NCBI RefSeq assembly: GCF_905372745.1
Contig: NZ_CAJPQR010000022.1
Coordinates: 1-34,966 of the forward strand
Source: an uncultured Campylobacter sp.
GTDB taxonomy: Bacteria > Campylobacterota > Campylobacteria > Campylobacterales > Campylobacteraceae
Direction: 5' to 3'
DNA: 34,966 bases
Positions 8,828-18,235 of this stretch are shown here, piece after piece. The notes beneath the pieces are model-generated. The model was not told the DNA's origin. It did no database searches and was given only the letters and a program-made list of their open reading frames with translations. The translations under genes and the position numbers were made by a program. Numbering within the stretch: the stretch's first letter is position 1; every line of letters begins with the position of its first letter.

Positions 8828-9027
8828 CTAAATTTAAGGTTGCTAATATCCACTGCGAAAACTGCGCAAACACCATAAAAAACGCTCTTGAGGACGAATA
8901 CGGCGAGATAAAGGTCGATCTTGGCGTAGAACCAAGGGTCGTGAGCGTAAATTTAGACGGCAAGGACGAGGCGAAATTTAAAGAGGAGCTGGATGATTTG
9001 GGATTTAGCGTCATAGGGAAAATTTGA
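8824..9027 (+). CDS. copZ: Heavy-metal-associated domain protein (CopZ-like copper chaperone)
   Basis: A 67-residue stand-alone ferredoxin-like HMA domain that would bind Cu(I) and hand it to the CopA ATPase encoded next. The metal site is Cys11-Glu-Asn-Cys14. The usual Gly-Met-Thr in front of the first cysteine is replaced by Asn-Ile-His, which is common in epsilonproteobacterial CopZ-like proteins but could alter affinity. The gene overlaps its neighbours at both ends: ATGA with the GNAT gene and TGATG with copA. These overlaps indicate coupled translation in fixed ratio. It is cytoplasmic, with no signal peptide. Confidence 0.88.
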   Translation: MTKFKVANIHCENCANTIKNALEDEYGEIKVDLGVEPRVVSVNLDGKDEAKFKEELDDLGFSVIGKI

Positions 9028-11186
9028 TGCAAAATATCAAACTAAACATCGCGGGCATGACCTGCGTAAACTGCTCAAACGCCATCGAGCGCGTAACTAA
9101 AAAGATCTCGGGCGTGATAGATGCGAAGGTCAGCTTTGCAAACGGCTCGGGCGAATTTATCATAGAAAGCGCCGAAGTACAAGCCGCGATAGAGGAAAAA
9201 ATAAAAAAACTAGGCTACGGCGTGGCAAAGGATTTGGCGGAATTTGAAGCCAAACGCGAGAAACATATCTTAAATTTACGCCGAAATTTCCTAGCCGCTG
9301 CAGCTTTTAGCGCGGTGATCATGGCGCTTGAGATGAGCGAGCAGCCAAGTGTGGCAAAATCAGCTATTATGCTCGCGCTTGCCTTTATTACGATAGCTAC
9401 GTGCGGGCGGGATTTTTTCATCCATGCTTACGGCGCGCTAAAAAATAAAAATTTCGACATGAACGTACTCGTCGCGCTGGGAACAAGTACGGCGTTTGCG
9501 TACTCGCTGGGGGTTTTTATCGCGGGCGAGCACCTACCCGAAAACATGCGCCACCTCTACGTTTCTGGCGCAGCCATGATAACGGCTTTCGTGCTGCTGG
9601 GTAAATTTTTAGAAGAGCGCTCAAAAGCTCGCGCGGGCGATTATATAAAATCGCTCATGAATATGTCGCCAAAGACTGCTCTCGTACTACAAAAAGACGG
9701 TAGCGCGCTGGAAGTGGATGCCGTGAGCCTAAAAATAGGCGACGTCGCGGTCGTAAAGAGTGGCTACGCGGTGCCTTGCGACGGAGTCGTGATAAACGGC
9801 GGCGCAGAGATCGATACCTCGATGCTAACGGGCGAGAGCCTCCCTGTCTACAAGAAACAAGGCAACGAGGTCAATGCCGGAACGATAAATTTAAACGGCT
9901 ACATCAACGTAAAGGTTACAAAGCTCGCTAATCAAACGCTTTTGTCGCAAATTTTAGAGCTTTTAAGCGATGCGTCGAGCAAAAAGATGACTATTAGCCG
10001 CTTTGCCGACCGCGTGGCAAATATCTTCGTGCCTATCGTGATAGCTATCGCCGTCGTTACGTTTTTTGCGTGGTTTGCGCTTACGGGAAATGCGCTGCAA
10101 GGCGTGCTAAGCGCGGTTTGCGTGCTAATTATCTCGTGTCCTTGCGCGCTGGGGTTAGCTACCCCGATAGCTATCGTCTCCTCGCTATCTCTAGGTGCTA
10201 AAAACGGAATCCTAATAAAAAATCCCGAAGTTTTAGAGGTTCTTGGCGGCGTGAAATACGCGGTATTTGACAAAACCGGAACGCTAACAAAGGGCGAAAT
10301 TTCGGTAAATTTTACCGATATAAACGATGAAAATTTAGCCAAAATCGCCGCTCTAGAGGCTAAAAGCTCGCATCCGATATCTGCTGCGATCGTTAGATAC
10401 GCAAACGAGCTCGGGCTTAAAATTTTAGGCGATGAAAAGGGCTTTGAAAATATCGCGGGGCGCGGCGTAAAGAGCGAGGACGGCAGCGTAATAGCGGGCA
10501 ACGAGGCCTTTTTAAGCGAGCTTGGCGTGGAGATAAGTGCGCAGGCTAAAGAGCAAATCGCCAAAGCGCAAAACGAAGGAAACGGCGTAATACTCGCGGC
10601 CGTGGATAAAATTTACGTAGGATTTATCGCGCTTAGCGACAGGGTAAAGGACGACGCCGTGCAGGCTATCCAAAGCCTAAAAGATGCCGGCATAACGCCC
10701 GTGATGCTAACGGGAGATAACGCCTTCACCGCTAAAAACGTGGCTGGCAAGCTAGGCATAGAAAAGGTCTTTGCCGGCATGCTGCCTAATGAAAAATTTG
10801 AAACCATAAAACGCCTGCAAGAAGAGGGTGCGGTGCTATTTGTCGGCGACGGTATCAACGACGCCGCCCCGCTAAAACAAGCAAATGTGGGCATCGCGAT
10901 GAGTAGCGGCGCGGATATCGCAAAAGAAGCCGGCGACGTAGTGCTAGTAAAAAATGACTTAAAAAGCGCGGTCGCTACGATAAATTTAGCCAACGAGACG
11001 ATGAAAACGGTAAAGCAAAATTTGTTTTGGGCGTTTGTTTATAACGCCGTTTGTATCCCGGTTGCGGCTGGAGTTCTAGCGCCGTTAGGACTCATGCTAA
11101 CGCCTGTTTACGGGGCTGCGGCAATGTGCTTTAGCTCGGTTACTGTCGTATTAAATTCGATCAGATTACGATTTAAGCAAATCTAA
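9027..11186 (+). CDS. copA: Copper-translocating P1B-type ATPase
   Basis: Inner-membrane ATPase that pumps Cu(I) from the cytoplasm. I use ATG 9027, which overlaps the copZ stop as TGATG; the TTG three bases earlier is in frame but less likely. The 719-residue protein has one N-terminal HMA domain (GMTCVNC, Cys13/Cys16), eight predicted helices, the actuator TGES loop, the CPC ion site at 371-373 (ISCPCALGLATP), phosphorylation site DKTGT at 415, the His449-Pro450 nucleotide motif and GDGINDAAPL near 607-616. The Asn of helix 7 (FWAFVYNAVCIPVAAG) and the late Met/Ser helix (GAAAMCFSSVTVVLNS) fit Cu(I). It is followed by a TorD-like gene after 45 bases. Confidence 0.95.
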   Translation: MQNIKLNIAGMTCVNCSNAIERVTKKISGVIDAKVSFANGSGEFIIESAEVQAAIEEKIKKLGYGVAKDLAEFEAKREKHILNLRRNFLAAAAFSAVIMALEMSEQPSVAKSAIMLALAFITIATCGRDFFIHAYGALKNKNFDMNVLVALGTSTAFAYSLGVFIAGEHLPENMRHLYVSGAAMITAFVLLGKFLEERSKARAGDYIKSLMNMSPKTALVLQKDGSALEVDAVSLKIGDVAVVKSGYAVPCDGVVINGGAEIDTSMLTGESLPVYKKQGNEVNAGTINLNGYINVKVTKLANQTLLSQILELLSDASSKKMTISRFADRVANIFVPIVIAIAVVTFFAWFALTGNALQGVLSAVCVLIISCPCALGLATPIAIVSSLSLGAKNGILIKNPEVLEVLGGVKYAVFDKTGTLTKGEISVNFTDINDENLAKIAALEAKSSHPISAAIVRYANELGLKILGDEKGFENIAGRGVKSEDGSVIAGNEAFLSELGVEISAQAKEQIAKAQNEGNGVILAAVDKIYVGFIALSDRVKDDAVQAIQSLKDAGITPVMLTGDNAFTAKNVAGKLGIEKVFAGMLPNEKFETIKRLQEEGAVLFVGDGINDAAPLKQANVGIAMSSGADIAKEAGDVVLVKNDLKSAVATINLANETMKTVKQNLFWAFVYNAVCIPVAAGVLAPLGLMLTPVYGAAAMCFSSVTVVLNSIRLRFKQI

Positions 11187-11231
11187 AATTTAGCCTAAAT
11201 TTTGTAAAATCCCGCAAAAACACAAAGGAAA

Positions 11232-11792
11232 ATGATGAATTTGGGTAAATTTTACGCCGTGATCGCAAGGATATTTGCGCTAAATTTCGCTCTGTCGCCG
11301 AGCGCAAAGCTTTTTAACGAGCTAAATAAAAATCCAAAATGGATAATAACAAACGATAGCGAAGCAAACGCCAAAGGACGCGCGCTATACGAGGAGTCGA
11401 TAAAGGTCGAGAGCATCGAAGATATCGCGAAAGACTTTGCAAATTTGCAAAAATATTTTAACGCGGAGTTTTTTTTCGAGGGCGATAAGGCGAGGCTTGA
11501 TGGCTTTTATAAAAAGTGCAAATTTAGCCCGAATTTAAACGTCAGCGCGCTTGATAGCGTAACAAACGAGCTTTCGTTTTTTTCGTGGATCGTCGAGCTA
11601 AAACAAGACGAGCTAACGAAGGAAATTTTAGGCGTTTTGCTAAGCTCGTATCTGCTACCCTACGCCAAAAAGCTAGCTCCAGTCCTGCAAAACGAAGCAA
11701 AAAGTAAATTTTACCGCGCGATGGGGTATCTTTTTGAGGATTTTGCGAGCGGCATCGAAAATACGCTAAAAGTCAGGGTCGTGCCTAGATGA
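11232..11792 (+). CDS. TorD/DmsD-like molecular chaperone (putative)
   Basis: A 186-residue, all-helical, soluble protein. The segment LDSVTNELSFFSWIVEL (near 106-122) resembles the Asp-His-Ile-x-x-Glu-Leu-x-Phe core of TorD/DmsD/NarJ chaperones, and LLSSYLLPYAKKLAPVLQNEAKSKFYRAMGYLFEDFA matches the C-terminal part, where these proteins carry a Pro-Trp or Pro-Tyr followed by a Tyr-Arg helix. Such proteins guard the signal peptides of molybdenum or other redox enzymes before Tat export. No molybdoenzyme gene is in this window, so the partner is unknown. It sits between copA and lgt and overlaps lgt by an ATGA. The start could be either of two adjacent ATGs after AAAGGAAA. Confidence 0.55.
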   Translation: MMNLGKFYAVIARIFALNFALSPSAKLFNELNKNPKWIITNDSEANAKGRALYEESIKVESIEDIAKDFANLQKYFNAEFFFEGDKARLDGFYKKCKFSPNLNVSALDSVTNELSFFSWIVELKQDELTKEILGVLLSSYLLPYAKKLAPVLQNEAKSKFYRAMGYLFEDFASGIENTLKVRVVPR

Positions 11793-12604
11793 GTTGGTGG
11801 AACGACTTTTATATAAATTTTAATCCCGTCGCGTTCGAGCTGTTTGGCATCAAGGTGCACTGGTACGGGATAATGTACGTCCTGGCGCTGCTCGTGGCGC
11901 TCGGGGTGGCTAAATTTATCGTCAAGCGCGATAATATGCAAATTTCAAATTCGATGCTTGATAATTATTTCTTTTGGGTGGAAATCGGCGTGATACTGGG
12001 CGCGAGGCTGGGCTACATCGTCATTTATGATCCAAATACCGCTTATTATCTCACTCATCCTTGGCAGATTTTTAACCCCTTTCACAACGGTGAATTTGTC
12101 GGCATTCGCGGTATGAGCTATCACGGCGCGGTGGTCGGGTTTTTGATAGCGACATGGGCTTTTTGCCGTAAATTTAAGCAAAATTTGTGGCAGCTTTTAG
12201 ACCTCGTCGCGCTTAGCATCCCGCTTGGATATTTTTTCGGTCGCATCGGAAATTTTTTAAATCAAGAGCTTTTCGGTCGTATCACGGACGTCTCATGGGC
12301 GATCAACGTCGCAGGACAGATGCGCCATCCATCGCAAATTTACGAAGCCGTTTTGGAGGGGCTTGCAGTTTTTGCTATCCTTTTTGTTTATAGAAAATTT
12401 AAAAAATTTGACGGCGAACTTATCGCTCTTTATGCCATACTTTATACCTTTGCTAGGTTTGTATGCGAGTTCTTTAGAGAGCCTGATTTTGGGATCGGCT
12501 TTGTATTTTTAAATTTTTCTATGGGGCAAATACTGTCTTTATTAATGTTTGCATGCGGCATTTTCCTTTACATAATCTTAAATAAAAAATATACAAAGTT
12601 TTAA
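11789..12604 (+). CDS. lgt: Prolipoprotein diacylglyceryl transferase
   Basis: Inner-membrane enzyme that moves diacylglycerol from phosphatidylglycerol to the lipobox cysteine of prolipoproteins, the first step of lipoprotein maturation. The 271-residue protein has about seven membrane segments, the family signature GRIGNFLNQELFGR (about 152-165), the periplasmic-facing motif RGMSYHGAVVG, and the late region HPSQIYEAVLEG. Its ATG lies inside the last codons of the TorD-like gene, so translation is likely coupled. The frdC gene begins about 100 bases downstream; lgt next to frdCAB is, as I recall, also seen in C. jejuni. Confidence 0.95.
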   Translation: MSWWNDFYINFNPVAFELFGIKVHWYGIMYVLALLVALGVAKFIVKRDNMQISNSMLDNYFFWVEIGVILGARLGYIVIYDPNTAYYLTHPWQIFNPFHNGEFVGIRGMSYHGAVVGFLIATWAFCRKFKQNLWQLLDLVALSIPLGYFFGRIGNFLNQELFGRITDVSWAINVAGQMRHPSQIYEAVLEGLAVFAILFVYRKFKKFDGELIALYAILYTFARFVCEFFREPDFGIGFVFLNFSMGQILSLLMFACGIFLYIILNKKYTKF

Positions 12605-12709
12605 AAGGTTTTTAAAGTAATTTACGATACTATTACGCCGTTTTTATAGTGTCATAATTTAATTTTCTTTTAAGTTATGATAACTTATCTCAATTTTATA
12701 GGAGGGCTC

Positions 12710-13408
12710 ATGAGTGGGCTAATCGAGGGCTTCTTGGGTAGGCAAGCGGATACGAAAAAAAGTCGTACTCCTGCCGTTTGGGACAGATGGCAAAGTATAA
12801 CGGGACTGATTTTGGCCTGTTTTATTTTGTGCCACATGGTATTTACCTCTACCATTTTATTCGGCAAAGGCGCATTTAACGCCGTTGTAGGTTTTGCGGA
12901 GGCTAAATTTTTATTCGGCGAGGCTACGTGGTGGATCACTAACGTTATCGCTGCGGTAATATTCGTCGTTTTTATCGCTCACGCATTTTTAGCGATGAGA
13001 AAATTCCCTGCAAACTATAGACAATACATCATGTTTAGAGGTCACAAAGACCGCATGAAGCACCTTGACACTACGCTTTGGTGGTTTCAGTTTTTGACCG
13101 GTTTTGCTCTATTTTTCGCAGCCAGTGCGCACTTAGTCGATATAATATTTGGCGGACACATCACTGCCGATAAATCAGCGGCTGCATTTCATCAACTAGA
13201 AATTTTTTACTTCGCTTTACTTGTATTTATGGTCGTTCACGCTAGCGTGGGAATGTACCGCCTATACGTAAAATGGATAAGCATCGACGGAGTAAACAAA
13301 CAAGAGATGTTCGCAAAAAGAAATAAAGCCAAAACAGCGATATTTGCGGTTTTTGGAGTGCTCGCGGTCATCGCGCTGATCGCCGATTTCGTGTGGATCA
13401 GTCTTTAG
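12710..13408 (+). CDS. frdC: Fumarate reductase cytochrome b subunit (diheme)
   Basis: Membrane anchor of the menaquinol:fumarate reductase, carrying two b hemes. I choose ATG 12710 because AGGAGG lies at 12700-12705; an upstream in-frame ATG at 12677 has no RBS. In this 232-residue form the four heme ligands are His42, His91, His141 and His177, matching His44/93/143/182 of the Wolinella enzyme. The protein has five membrane helices, and the segment AHAFLAMRKFPANYRQY is nearly the same as in Wolinella. Glu64 (FAEAKF) is a candidate for the menaquinol-site Glu66. However, the residue two before His177 is Val175, where Wolinella has the Glu180 of the proton E-pathway. It heads frdCAB. Confidence 0.94.
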   Translation: MSGLIEGFLGRQADTKKSRTPAVWDRWQSITGLILACFILCHMVFTSTILFGKGAFNAVVGFAEAKFLFGEATWWITNVIAAVIFVVFIAHAFLAMRKFPANYRQYIMFRGHKDRMKHLDTTLWWFQFLTGFALFFAASAHLVDIIFGGHITADKSAAAFHQLEIFYFALLVFMVVHASVGMYRLYVKWISIDGVNKQEMFAKRNKAKTAIFAVFGVLAVIALIADFVWISL

Positions 13409-13426
13409 GAAAAGGAGCTTTAAAAA

Positions 13427-15445
13427 ATGAACGTAAAATATTATGATGCATTGGTTATCGGAGGCGGTCTAGCGGGGCTTCGCGCTGCCGTTGCCGCTGG
13501 AGAAAAGGGGCTAAGTACGGTAGTTTTAAGCCTAATCCCGGTTAAGCGCTCGCACTCTGCGGCTGCGCAAGGCGGCATGCAAGCCTCTTTGGGAAATTCA
13601 AAAATGAGCGAAGGTGATAACGAGGACGTACACTTTGCCGACACGGTAAAAGGTAGCGACTGGGGCTGCGATCAGCAAGTTGCACGTATGTTTTGTCAAA
13701 CCGCGCCTAAGGCGATTCGCGAGCTAGCCGCTTGGGGCGTGCCTTGGACTCGTATAACAAAAGGCGAGAGAAGCGCTATTATTAACGCTCAAAAAACGAC
13801 TATCGTAGAAAAAGAAGAGGTCCACGGACTCATCCACTCTCGCGACTTTGGCGGAACTAAAAAATGGAGAACATGCTTTACGGCCGACGCCACCGGACAC
13901 ACTATGCTTTTTGCCGTAGCAAACGAAGCTCTAAAGCACAACGTCGAAATCCACGACAGAAAAGAAGCTATCGCGCTAATCCACGCAAACAACCGCTGTT
14001 ACGGCGCGATCGTTCGCGATCTAGTTAACGGCGAGATCACGGCATACGTCGCAAAAGGTACGCTAATCGCTACGGGCGGCTACGGAAGGGTTTATAAGCA
14101 CACCACAAACGCCGTAGTTTGCGAGGGTATCGGCGCAGCCATCGCTCTTGAGACCGGTGTAGCTCAGCTAGGAAATATGGAGGCGGTGCAGTTTCACCCG
14201 ACTCCGATCGTTCCAAGCGGCATCTTGCTAACGGAAGGCTGCCGCGGCGACGGCGGAATTTTGCGCGACGTGGACGGATATCGCTTTATGCCTGACTACG
14301 AGCCTGAGAAAAAAGAACTAGCTAGCCGCGACGTCGTAAGCCGCCGCATCATGGAGCATATCCGCGCAGGCAAGGGTGTACCTAGCCCTTATGGCTATCA
14401 CGTTTGGCTAGATATCTCGATCCTAGGACGCGAGCATATCGAGAAAAACTTACGCGACGTTCAAGAAATTTGCGAGATCTTTAACGGTATCGATCCTGCC
14501 GACACCGAAGTATATACCGACGAAAACGGTCGCCAACGCGGCAAGGGCTGGGCGCCGATCCTACCTATGCAGCACTACTCTATGGGCGGCATAAAAACTA
14601 AGCCTACAGGCGAGAGCCCGACGCTAGCGGGTCTATTTAGCGCCGGCGAGGCTGCTTGCTGGGATATGCACGGATTTAACCGTCTAGGCGGCAACTCCGT
14701 TTCAGAAACTGTCGTCGCAGGCATGATCGTGGGCGATTATTTTGCCGATTACTGCGGTAAACACGAGATCGAGATAAACACTAACGACATCGAAAAATTC
14801 GTTAAAAAAGAGGAAGACTATCTAAAGAGCCTTGTCGAAAAAGAGGGCAAATTTAACGTATTTGAGATCAAAAACAAAATGAAAGACATCATGTGGGAGC
14901 ACGTGGCGATCTTTAGAACAGGCGAAGGTCTAGCCGTAGCAGTAAAAGAGCTAGAGGAGCTTTATAAGCAATCTTTAGACGTCAAAGTCGCAAACAAGGC
15001 GCTATTTGGCAACCCTGAGCTTGAGGAGGCCTACCGCGTACCGAAAATGCTAAAACTAGCACTTTGTATAGCAAAGGGCGCGCTTGATCGCACCGAGAGC
15101 CGCGGAGCGCACTGCCGCGAGGACTATCCGAAACGCGACGACCTAAACTGGCTAAACAGAACTCTAACTAGCTGGAAAGAGGGCGATACGCTACCAACTA
15201 TCGTGTATGAGCCGCTTGATATTATGAAAATGGAAATTCCGCCGGCATTCCGCGGATACGGAGCTAAGGGTAACATCATCGAGCACCCCGACAGTGCCGT
15301 ACGCCAAGCGCAGGTCGATGAGATCCGCGCCAAAATGGAAGCCGAAGGCAAAGGCAGATACGAGATCCAAGAAGCGCTAATGCACTATGATCTTCAGCCT
15401 AAATATAAAGCACCAAACGAAAGAGCAGGAATAGGATATGAGTAG
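13427..15445 (+). CDS. frdA: Fumarate reductase flavoprotein subunit
   Basis: Catalytic subunit that reduces fumarate to succinate on the cytoplasmic face. The 672-residue protein starts with the Rossmann motif VIGGGLAGLRAA (10-21). His43 in RSHSAAAQGGMQ is the covalent FAD attachment residue and carries the same number as in Wolinella FrdA. The capping domain has FGGTKKWRTCFTADATGHT. The active-site Arg region is VVSRRIMEH, and FNRLGGNSVSET binds the dicarboxylate. The C-terminal part is long, as in epsilonproteobacteria. It lies 18 bases after frdC behind AAAGGAG and overlaps frdB by eight bases. Terminal electron transfer to fumarate is the expected role. Confidence 0.97.
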   Translation: MNVKYYDALVIGGGLAGLRAAVAAGEKGLSTVVLSLIPVKRSHSAAAQGGMQASLGNSKMSEGDNEDVHFADTVKGSDWGCDQQVARMFCQTAPKAIRELAAWGVPWTRITKGERSAIINAQKTTIVEKEEVHGLIHSRDFGGTKKWRTCFTADATGHTMLFAVANEALKHNVEIHDRKEAIALIHANNRCYGAIVRDLVNGEITAYVAKGTLIATGGYGRVYKHTTNAVVCEGIGAAIALETGVAQLGNMEAVQFHPTPIVPSGILLTEGCRGDGGILRDVDGYRFMPDYEPEKKELASRDVVSRRIMEHIRAGKGVPSPYGYHVWLDISILGREHIEKNLRDVQEICEIFNGIDPADTEVYTDENGRQRGKGWAPILPMQHYSMGGIKTKPTGESPTLAGLFSAGEAACWDMHGFNRLGGNSVSETVVAGMIVGDYFADYCGKHEIEINTNDIEKFVKKEEDYLKSLVEKEGKFNVFEIKNKMKDIMWEHVAIFRTGEGLAVAVKELEELYKQSLDVKVANKALFGNPELEEAYRVPKMLKLALCIAKGALDRTESRGAHCREDYPKRDDLNWLNRTLTSWKEGDTLPTIVYEPLDIMKMEIPPAFRGYGAKGNIIEHPDSAVRQAQVDEIRAKMEAEGKGRYEIQEALMHYDLQPKYKAPNERAGIGYE

Positions 15446-16157
15446 AAAAATAACCATAAAAGCATTTAAATATAATCCGTTAAGCAAAATTTCAAAGCCG
15501 CATTTCGCGACCTACGAGCTAGAGGAAACAGACGGTATGACGCTTTTTATAGCGTTAAACCAAATTCGTGAGAAATTTGACCCTGATCTTAGCTTTGACT
15601 TCGTTTGCCGCGCGGGTATCTGCGGTAGCTGCGGTATGCTAGTTAACGGTACGCCAAAGCTTGCTTGCCGTACGCTAACCAAAGACTATCCAAACGGCGT
15701 GATCGAGCTTATGCCTTTGCCGGTATTTAAGCTACTAAAAGACCTAAGCGTAGACACGGGCAACTGGATGAACGCGATGAGTAAGCGCGTGGAGAGCTGG
15801 ATACACACCGACCACGAGACCGATATCTCTAAGCTTGAGGAAAAAGTCGAGCCTGAAGTAGCGCAGGAAGTATTTGAGCTTGACCGCTGCATCGAGTGCG
15901 GTATCTGCGTAGCTGCGTGCGGTACGGCTATCATGAGGCCTGATTTCATCGGTGCGGTCGGACTTAACCGCGTAGCTAGATTTAAAATCGACGCGCTTGA
16001 TAAACGAACCGACGAGGACTTTTACGAGCTTATCGGCGATGATGACGGCGTATTTGGCTGTATGACTTTGCTAGGCTGTGAGGATAACTGCCCTAAACAC
16101 CTCCCGCTACAAAGTAGGATCGCGTATATGCGCAGAAAGATGGCTGCGGTAAAGTAG
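15438..16157 (+). CDS. frdB: Fumarate reductase iron-sulfur subunit
   Basis: Electron-wiring subunit between the heme anchor FrdC and the flavin of FrdA. The 239-residue protein has an N-terminal plant-ferredoxin domain with the [2Fe-2S] cysteines in CRAGICGSCGMLVNGTPKLAC (about 55-75). The C-terminal bacterial-ferredoxin domain binds the [4Fe-4S] and [3Fe-4S] clusters, with CIECGICVAACGTA (about 151-164) and LGCEDNCPKHLPL (about 215-227). The ATG sits inside the last codons of frdA, which favours equal synthesis. A hairpin with a T-run four bases after the stop ends the operon. Confidence 0.97.
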   Translation: MSRKITIKAFKYNPLSKISKPHFATYELEETDGMTLFIALNQIREKFDPDLSFDFVCRAGICGSCGMLVNGTPKLACRTLTKDYPNGVIELMPLPVFKLLKDLSVDTGNWMNAMSKRVESWIHTDHETDISKLEEKVEPEVAQEVFELDRCIECGICVAACGTAIMRPDFIGAVGLNRVARFKIDALDKRTDEDFYELIGDDDGVFGCMTLLGCEDNCPKHLPLQSRIAYMRRKMAAVK

Positions 16158-16160
16158 CCA

Positions 16161-16194
16161 AGGGGTCGTAAGACCCCCTAAATTTCTCTTTTTT
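16161..16194 (+). terminator. Rho-independent terminator of the frd operon
   Basis: AGGGGTC at 16161-16167, a four-base GTAA loop and GACCCC at 16172-16177 form a GC-rich stem, followed by a pyrimidine run ending in six T. It begins four bases after the frdB stop. Confidence 0.85.
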
Positions 16195-17207
16195 AGCTTT
16201 TAGATTTAATATTCACGTTTTATCCGCTTTTAAATTTACGACTTTGCGACTACCGCCGAGGCTTATGCCGTATTGCCATATTTTTTTATTAAACGGCGTT
16301 AAATTTTAAATAAACCCTATTTGTTTAAATTTCGGCAAAATTAATTTTAAAAACGTCTTTTGGGTTATTTTCATCAGTTTAGCGATATCGCTCGTACGGC
16401 AAAACGGCGTTTTGATAAAATTTAAGCCGCCGTAGCGAACCCGCAAAATATCATGCGGGCCGCACCTTGGTATCAAATTTATAAAATCGCCGGACAAATT
16501 TGCCTATTCGTAGGCTGCTTTGTTTGGATTAAGGTATTTGAGGTAGGCTTGCTAAGATTAAGCGTGGGCTTAAATTTGCGCTTCGGCGTAGCTATTCGTT
16601 ATCGTTTTTAATAGCGCCAAATCCGTAGCCGGCGCGCTTGCTTGCCAAAAAATGCGCTTACACAAGCGCTAACGTCCAAAAACCAAAACCGTGCCGCTAT
16701 TAGAAGCCTTCGCTCACGTTTAAAAAAGATTTTGCCTAAACAAAGCCGCATGCTTGCGCTATGCAAACCTGATTACGGATAAAAGCGAATCTGCAGCGCG
16801 ACTAGTCGCTGCATTATCGCTAGCTATGAGCGACAATGCCTTGCCATTTGCCGTGTATCAGCACTGCTGAGAGTAAATCGGAACGAAACGCGGCAGATTA
16901 ACTGCGGCTATCCATGCTCGCTCGCAAGGTGCCGTTTACTAGATTTGCAAATGCGACCCCTATTTGGCGCGCAGAAATCAAAACGCTGCTAGAAAATGAA
17001 ACCAAAAACGAGCGGTTAGTAAATGTTGCGTCTTGGCGCGGTTTTAGTAAGCTGGCGTATAAATTTTACTCGTTTGCCGGCTTGGCGATAGGCGGCTAAA
17101 TTACGGCACCTAGCCTTTGCAAAAACCACCCGAGCAGGCGCAAGCAGCTAAAATTTAAGCATTTTTACCGTAAAATCTATACCTGATTTTGACTTAAAGG
17201 AAATAAA
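16195..17207. other. About 1 kb with no supported gene
   Basis: No convincing coding frame, RNA or repeat is seen. Two open frames of 61-63 codons (16306-16497 minus, 16914-17099 plus) lack ribosome sites and family resemblance. The stretch may be decayed DNA. The last 40 bases carry the AAAGGAAA ribosome site for the TPR gene. Confidence 0.5.
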
Positions 17208-17891
17208 ATGATTTTTAAATTTATCTGCGCGCTGGCGCTCATTTATAGCGTGAGTCTTGCCGCGCCTTATAGACCTTACGACCATGCGGCGATGCTAAAA
17301 AAGGACGCTAGCGGCAAACAAAGCATCGACATCGGCGGCATTTTTAGCGTGGTGGACGAGCTGTGGGCGCATGCGCGTCAGTATCCGCTAGCTTTTGATT
17401 CGCAAAGCGACCAGGAGCGCGCATCTAGCGATTTGCAGACGCTAGATAAGGCCTTTGCGTTTTTAAAAGAGCAGGGCCTAGCGACAAATTTAGACGATGA
17501 TGCACTGGCGTATTTTGAGCTTTCGCAGGCTAGGATTTTTACGATGGAGCATAACTTTGACGTCGCTGGCGCGGCGCAAAAGGCGGATGCGGCGTATAAA
17601 AATTTATTGGCGCATCGTCCAAACGACGGCGAGATACATGCCGAATTCGGCGATTTTTTAGCAAATAGCGGGCGGCTAAGCGAGGCTAAAAACGAGTTTG
17701 AAACTGCTTTAAAACTAGGACAAAAGCGCTCAAACATGGGACTTGCTATGATTTGTCTGATGCAAAAAGACGAGATTTGCGCCAAGTCTTATCTACAAAA
17801 ATACTTAGATTTTTATCCAAACGACAAATTTGCGCGAGAAATTTTAGGCGCGATAGAGGACGGAAGCCTAAAAATCGAGGAGAAGCGCTAG
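17208..17891 (+). CDS. Periplasmic tetratricopeptide-repeat protein
   Basis: A 227-residue exported protein. Residues 1-18 (MIFKFICALALIYSVSLA) form a signal peptide with cleavage expected after SLA, so the product should be periplasmic. From about residue 100 there are helical TPR-like units: a long helix ending in the 130s, then RPNDGEIHAEFGDFLANSGRLSEAKNEFETALKLG, and a last unit around KSYLQKYLDFYPNDKFAREILGAIE. TPRs bind other proteins; no partner is evident from neighbours. AAAGGAAA precedes the ATG. Upstream is a 1 kb empty stretch, downstream 344 bases without a gene, so it is probably monocistronic. Confidence 0.8.
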   Translation: MIFKFICALALIYSVSLAAPYRPYDHAAMLKKDASGKQSIDIGGIFSVVDELWAHARQYPLAFDSQSDQERASSDLQTLDKAFAFLKEQGLATNLDDDALAYFELSQARIFTMEHNFDVAGAAQKADAAYKNLLAHRPNDGEIHAEFGDFLANSGRLSEAKNEFETALKLGQKRSNMGLAMICLMQKDEICAKSYLQKYLDFYPNDKFAREILGAIEDGSLKIEEKR

Positions 17892-18235
17892 GGTTTGTTT
17901 GCGTTGCGGCTAGCGATAAATGCGGCGATTGCGAGTTCTAGCCAAGGCTTAATTTTCGGCTAAATTTTAGCAGCTAGAGAGAAAATTACGCATTTTTTGC
18001 TGCCGTTTCTCGCGCGGAGCGGTTTTGCGCGAGGCATGCATAATCGCCGCCGGTAGCGTGAGCCTAGTAAGAATTTAACAAAGCGCGCGCCGCTTTAGTT
18101 AGCGCAAGTTTAACGCCGAAAAACGGAGCCGAATTTGCTCGCCAACCACCGCGTCTTTAAGGGCAAATTTAAAAAACTCGGAGTAAAATTTAGCTAATTT
18201 GCCGTAGTTACGTAAAGCAAATTTAAATGAAAAAC
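17892..18235. other. Gene-free spacer
   Basis: About 340 bases with no supported gene, hairpin terminator or clear promoter. Minus-strand frames here are open only by chance. Confidence 0.4.

Noticed and set aside
16306..16497. 63-codon minus-strand open frame
   Set aside because: No ribosome site, no recognisable family and low-complexity composition; probably chance.
16914..17099. 61-codon plus-strand open frame
   Set aside because: No ribosome site and no similarity that I recognise; in an otherwise empty stretch.
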